A stretch of DNA of 9,081 nucleotides. Source: Ruminococcus sp. GTDB taxonomy: Bacteria; Bacillota; Clostridia; Oscillospirales; Ruminococcaceae. A program made the translations under genes and the position numbers. Shown here piece after piece: positions 6,117 through 9,081 of the stretch (position 1 is the stretch's first letter; each line of letters starts with the position of its first letter). The notes under the pieces were generated by a model that was not told the DNA's origin, did no database searches, and saw only the letters and a list, made by a program, of their open reading frames with translations. The stretch is from contig JAAVHM010000150.1 of the NCBI GenBank assembly GCA_014799675.1, positions 1 through 9,081 of the forward strand, in the 5' to 3' direction.

Positions 6117-6180
6117 GGGGTTTTTGAAATTTTTAAAAATTTTTTCTTGGGACAGAATTTTAGCAGATTATTTTACGTTT

Positions 6181-7116
6181 TTATTTTTTATAAACCGTAA
6201 TTAATATATCATCTTCAATTCCCGTGTAAGCAATGTCAGCAAAATTTTCGCCGTAAATACCCGCAAATCTGTCCAGCAGAATATCAATTGTTTTTTGGTG
6301 CATATCCTGCGGAACATTTACTTGATCCGAAAATCCCCTGCTTACAAACCGTGGAATAAAGCCGTCCTTTAACGAAACTTTATAAACATTGCCGCGTGTG
6401 ATTTTCTTGATTTCAAAACTGCCGAATATCTTGATACAGTATGCGTGTCTGTCAAATTTCCAGCTATATTTTTGAGGAGTTATTCCGAATTTATTAAGTT
6501 CAGTCCAATATTCGCTGTAAAACCGTGATACGATTTCATTGTAAAGCGAATTGTCAAATTGATTTTCATTATTCTTACCCGGAGCGTCGTCAACGCATAT
6601 AAAGCTTCCGCCTGTTTTCAGAACTCTGTATATTTCGCCAACCACCTTTTCAGGATTTGATATAAGGTGCAGTACGCTGTTTGCGGCAGCAGTATCAATG
6701 CACTCATTTTTTAAGGAAGTATCCAATGCGTTCATTCTGCAAAGCATAACATTTTCGAGAGAAATATCGTTATTCTTTGCCTTTTCCTGCAAAATTTTAA
6801 GCATTGAATTTGAAATATCACCTGCAATTATTTTTGTTCCCAGAGCCGCACACGGAACAGTAAGACAACCATCCCCGCAGGCAAGGTCAAGAAAAACACC
6901 GTTGCCCGTAAGCTCTGCGATTTCCTTTGCCGTAAGTCTGCCACTCTCTTCAATGATGTATCTGCGGTTTCCCGAATAGCTTTCGCCTATATGCTCATAT
7001 CCGATGTATTTGTCACCGCTGCCGTCTGTCACAATATCGGGCGAGTTTGTCAACTGCCAAATGTTATCAATCTTTTTAGGGGTAAAGTCCAAGTTACAGT
7101 AGGTTGAAATATTCAT
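6181..7116 (-). CDS. Class I SAM-dependent methyltransferase, substrate unknown
   Basis: This 311-aa protein has a class I methyltransferase core. Motif I is FLDLACGDG (75-83) and the acidic residue after strand 2 is Asp100 (AGDISNSML). Motif IV and post-motif sequence run from IDTAAANSVLHL (140-151) to EIYRVLKTGGSF, typical of the Methyltransf_11/25 group. About 70 N-terminal and 120 C-terminal residues flank the core and may bind the substrate. I cannot name the substrate. The start is ATG 7116 with a strong AAAGGAG 7 bases upstream. A start at 7203 would add 29 residues, running through the promoter-like region and into the lysA terminator's T-tract. The gene is AT-richer than its neighbours (35% GC in 6721-6780) and stands alone between the lysA terminator and the yerC promoter, consistent with an inserted accessory gene. 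Confidence 0.88.
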   Translation of the reverse strand: MNISTYCNLDFTPKKIDNIWQLTNSPDIVTDGSGDKYIGYEHIGESYSGNRRYIIEESGRLTAKEIAELTGNGVFLDLACGDGCLTVPCAALGTKIIAGDISNSMLKILQEKAKNNDISLENVMLCRMNALDTSLKNECIDTAAANSVLHLISNPEKVVGEIYRVLKTGGSFICVDDAPGKNNENQFDNSLYNEIVSRFYSEYWTELNKFGITPQKYSWKFDRHAYCIKIFGSFEIKKITRGNVYKVSLKDGFIPRFVSRGFSDQVNVPQDMHQKTIDILLDRFAGIYGENFADIAYTGIEDDILITVYKK

Positions 7117-7123
7117 TTTTCTT

Positions 7124-7130
7124 CTCCTTT
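7124..7130 (-). promoter_or_regulatory. Strong ribosome binding site that selects start 7116
   Basis: AAAGGAG on the minus strand sits 7 bases before the ATG at 7116. It lies inside what would be coding sequence if the upstream in-frame start at 7203 were used, which argues against that longer start. Confidence 0.85.
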
Positions 7131-7156
7131 CACAAACCATGCGGAAATATGCTTCT

Positions 7157-7162
7157 ATTATA
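7157..7162 (-). promoter_or_regulatory. Candidate -10 box of the AT-rich methyltransferase gene
   Basis: A minus-strand TATAAT lies about 40 bases upstream of the start codon and beyond the lysA terminator. A convincing -35 box at 16-18 bases is absent (only T-rich sequence), so the promoter may be weak or need an activator. Confidence 0.4.
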
Positions 7163-7200
7163 TATATCGGCAGGAAAACGAAAAACTTTAGCAAAAATTT

Positions 7201-7267
7201 CAAAAAATAAAAAAATCGCCTTTTTGCCCTGCCAATACCAAAAAGTAGTGCAAAGCAAAAAAGCGAT
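7201..7267 (-). terminator. Rho-independent terminator of lysA
   Basis: Minus-strand arms at 7255-7267 and 7215-7227 form a 13-bp stem (ATCGCTTTTTTGC with GCAAAAAGGCGAT) including one G-U pair. The loop is long, 27 bases. The stem is followed directly by a T-tract, TTTTTTATTTTTTG (7201-7214). It begins 6 bases past the lysA stop. The G-U pair works only in minus-strand RNA, which fits a lysA terminator. Confidence 0.8.
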
Positions 7268-7272
7268 AAATT

Positions 7273-8574
7273 TTACAGGACATCATTTCTCACAATATCT
7301 TCAAGAGTCTCACGCCTTACGACAATCCTCGGCTCGCCGCCTTTAAGCATTACAACGGCGGGCTTTGCTATCCTGTTGTAATTTGAGGACATGGAGTAAT
7401 TATACGCTCCCGTTGCAAGCACGGCAATAATGTCCCCCGCTTCGACCTGCTGAACAAACATCTCCTCGCCGATAAGGTCGCCGCTTTCGCAGCATTTTCC
7501 CGCAAGAGTTATCTTTGTGTCTCTCGGCTTATCCGCCTTGTTTGCGGCGACTGCCTCGTACTTGGATTTGTAAAGAGCATATCTCGGGTTGTCGTTCATG
7601 CCGCCGTCGATAGACACATAGGTGCGGATATTGGGGATATTCTTCACGCCGCCAACGGTGTAAAGGGTTATTCCCGCGGGACCCGCTATGGAACGTCCCG
7701 GCTCGATGAGGATAAAGGGCTGCTCTATTCCCTGCTCGGCGCAAATTTCCTTGACCTTGGCGGAAACCTTTTCCATATAATTTTCATAGGGAACGGGGTT
7801 CTCGTCCTCGGTATATTTTATTCCGAAGCCGCCGCCGAGGTTAAGCTCCTTTACCTCGTAATTCAGCCCGTTCTTTATTTTTGCAATAAAGTTTACCATT
7901 ACCTCCGCCGCAAGGACAAAGGGGGCTATTTCAAAAATCTGACTGCCGATATGGCAATGGAGTCCCACCAGATTTATATGCTCCAAAGAGATTGCTTTTT
8001 TCACGGCTTCAAAGGCTTCTCCCGTTTCAAGGGCAAAGCCGAACTTGCTGTCTATCTGACCCGTCCTTATAAAATCGTGAGTATGTGCGTCTATACCGGG
8101 CTTTATGCGGAACATGATATTTGCGGTAACGCCTTTCATTTCGGCAAGCGTGTTAAGTCTTTCAAGCTCGAAAATGTTGTCCACAATAATTCTGCCGACA
8201 TTGTGGTAAAGCGCCATTGCAAGCTCATTATCGGTCTTGTTGTTGCCGTGGAAGCAGACCTTTTCCATTGGGAAGCCCACGCTTGCGGCGGTGTACAGTT
8301 CGCCGTCCGAAACGACGTCGAGACCTATGCCCTCCTCCATAACTATCTTGCAGACAGCTTTACAGGAAAAAACCTTGCTTGCATAGCACACAAGACCCTT
8401 TCCGCCGTAGTATTTATCTATAGAAGCCTTGAAGCTGCGGCAGTTTTCCCTTATCAAGTCCTCGTCCATAACATAGAGAGGCGTGCCGTAATTTTTGGCA
8501 AGCTTGACGGTGTCCGCGCCGCCTATTGTGAGGTGTCCCTTTTCATTTACCGATAAATTTTTTGATACAAACAT
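7273..8574 (-). CDS. lysA: Diaminopimelate decarboxylase
   Basis: LysA is a PLP enzyme that decarboxylates meso-diaminopimelate to L-lysine, the last step of lysine synthesis in the cytoplasm. The 433-aa protein shows the fold-type III decarboxylase motifs in order. These are YASK with PLP-binding Lys67, the GLHCHIGSQ loop (204-212), the phosphate-binding GGGFG (247-251), EPGRS (291-295) and the second-domain CESGD with catalytic Cys362. The late GAYNYSMSSNYN segment contains Tyr391. The length is normal. ATG 8574 has AAAGGAG 7 bases upstream. It follows the TIGR04076-like gene by 57 bases with no terminator or convincing promoter between them, so co-transcription is possible. That gap is too short for a lysine riboswitch. 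Confidence 0.97.
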   Translation of the reverse strand: MFVSKNLSVNEKGHLTIGGADTVKLAKNYGTPLYVMDEDLIRENCRSFKASIDKYYGGKGLVCYASKVFSCKAVCKIVMEEGIGLDVVSDGELYTAASVGFPMEKVCFHGNNKTDNELAMALYHNVGRIIVDNIFELERLNTLAEMKGVTANIMFRIKPGIDAHTHDFIRTGQIDSKFGFALETGEAFEAVKKAISLEHINLVGLHCHIGSQIFEIAPFVLAAEVMVNFIAKIKNGLNYEVKELNLGGGFGIKYTEDENPVPYENYMEKVSAKVKEICAEQGIEQPFILIEPGRSIAGPAGITLYTVGGVKNIPNIRTYVSIDGGMNDNPRYALYKSKYEAVAANKADKPRDTKITLAGKCCESGDLIGEEMFVQQVEAGDIIAVLATGAYNYSMSSNYNRIAKPAVVMLKGGEPRIVVRRETLEDIVRNDVL

Positions 8575-8631
8575 TTTTATGCTCCTTTCAAGCTTTGTTT
8601 ACGTGTTATATTCCGCCCGATAAATTGGAAT

Positions 8632-8967
8632 TTACTCATCTTTTGGTCTGGGGCTATTTGGAAGAGGTTTCCCGTTTTCATCTCGGTTAATAGGAGTTGC
8701 TTTAAGATGAAACTGTATACACCCGTCAGCGCATGGTATATTTATTTCATATTTTTCTTTTTCACCTCTGTATGTAAAATCACCGCCGCATCTGATAACT
8801 TCACACCATGTATATACTTGTATCATTGTTTTAGGACACATTCCGGCAGGACATTCATATGAAAAGACGAATTTATCTCCTTTTTCCAATCCAAGCCGAC
8901 AATGCCCCGCTTTTCCCTCTATTGCCGTCAATTCAAACTGCCAATCTTCAGTACACCATTTTTGCAT
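8632..8967 (-). CDS. Small cysteine-rich protein, TIGR04076-like
   Basis: This 111-aa protein resembles the TIGR04076 family, whose function is unknown. Matching features are an early C/H-containing turn followed by GDKF (30-33), then PAGMCP (40-45), an aromatic-rich segment ending in CGGDF (60-64), and a late Cys-Ala-Asp-x-Cys motif (79-83) followed by a beta-strand-like IQFHLKAT. There are eight cysteines (5, 23, 39, 44, 55, 60, 79, 83), suggesting metal or redox chemistry. The C-terminal tail is proline/charge-rich and probably disordered. The start is ATG 8967 with GGAGG 8 bases upstream; a GTG at 8994 would add nine residues that include this site. Composition is AT-richer than lysA (40% GC in 8761-8820). 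It has its own promoter and may be read through into lysA. Confidence 0.85.
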   Translation of the reverse strand: MQKWCTEDWQFELTAIEGKAGHCRLGLEKGDKFVFSYECPAGMCPKTMIQVYTWCEVIRCGGDFTYRGEKEKYEINIPCADGCIQFHLKATPINRDENGKPLPNSPRPKDE

Positions 8968-8975
8968 ATCAATAA

Positions 8976-8980
8976 CCTCC
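8976..8980 (-). promoter_or_regulatory. Ribosome binding site that selects start 8967
   Basis: A perfect GGAGG on the minus strand sits 8 bases before the ATG at 8967. It would be inside the coding region if the GTG at 8994 were the start. Confidence 0.85.
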
Positions 8981-9002
8981 AACAGTATTTTCACCTATCA
9001 TT

Positions 9003-9031
9003 ATAATACACCATACAACAAAATTTTTCAA
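9003..9031 (-). promoter_or_regulatory. Promoter of the TIGR04076-like gene
   Basis: On the minus strand TTGAAA (9026-9031), a 17-base spacer and TATTAT (9003-9008) are present, with an overlapping TATAAT at 9000-9005. It lies between an upstream terminator and the gene's ribosome binding site. Confidence 0.65.
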
Positions 9032-9077
9032 AAAAAATAAAAAATTTTGCAGGAAGCTTTCTATTTTCCTGCAAAAT
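9030..9077 (-). terminator. Rho-independent terminator of a gene beyond the right edge
   Basis: A 12-bp perfect inverted repeat (arms 9044-9055 and 9066-9077, 10-base loop) is followed on the minus strand by a long T-tract at 9030-9043. It shows that a minus-strand gene ends just outside the window and that the TIGR04076-like gene begins a new transcription unit. Confidence 0.92.
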
Positions 9078-9081
9078 AAAC

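Noticed and set aside
6117..6180. Terminator for the methyltransferase gene ending at 6181
   Set aside because: The interval contains only A/T palindromes and no GC-containing stem followed by a T-tract.
7951..8556. 201-codon plus-strand open frame
   Set aside because: It is antisense to lysA, whose catalytic motifs are intact. No ribosome site or domain pattern supports it.
8575..8631. Lysine riboswitch or T-box leader before lysA
   Set aside because: The gap is only 57 bases, far too short for either structure, and none of their conserved elements is visible.

Overview
The window looks like chromosomal DNA of a low-to-mid GC, endospore-forming Clostridia member, probably Oscillospiraceae/Ruminococcus-like. 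The evidence is a SpoIVB sporulation protease, a clostridial-type TrpR-like YerC regulator, strong AAAGGAG ribosome binding sites, sigma-A type promoters, and CCA-encoding tRNA genes. I see no integrase, transposase, CRISPR array, toxin-antitoxin pair or phage gene. This is mostly an ordinary core-genome segment with a few small, AT-richer, poorly characterised genes between housekeeping genes.

Layout. Positions 1-316 hold a minus-strand tRNA operon (Val-TAC then Asp-GTC) behind a perfect-consensus promoter. A hairpin at 380-407 separates it from spoIVB (418-1647, minus). A 228-base divergent region leads to a plus-strand run: a 160-aa membrane protein (1876-2358), an AT-rich unknown protein with a Cys/His cluster (2480-3013), and a LacI-family repressor (3068-4069). 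An 18-bp perfect hairpin (4073-4115) is the shared terminator facing a minus-strand operon read right to left: yerC (6041-5739), a YqeM-like SAM methyltransferase (5739-4993, start overlapping the yerC stop by one base) and hslO/Hsp33 (4987-4118). Further right, all on the minus strand, are a second, AT-rich SAM methyltransferase (7116-6181), lysA (8574-7273) with its own terminator, and a small cysteine-rich TIGR04076-like protein (8967-8632). The window ends with the terminator of a gene lying beyond the right edge.

How the genes fit together. Four units can be inferred: the tRNA operon; spoIVB alone; the yerC-methyltransferase-hslO operon, with translational coupling at TAATG and a 5-base gap before hslO; and TIGR04076-lysA, which are 57 bases apart with no visible terminator and may be co-transcribed. 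The LacI regulator has no sugar-utilisation genes beside it, so its target lies elsewhere. spoIVB is not followed by spo0A, its usual partner. Base composition is patchy: 60-base samples of the unknown gene at 2480 (about 30% GC) and the second methyltransferase (about 35%) contrast with lacI and lysA (about 57%).
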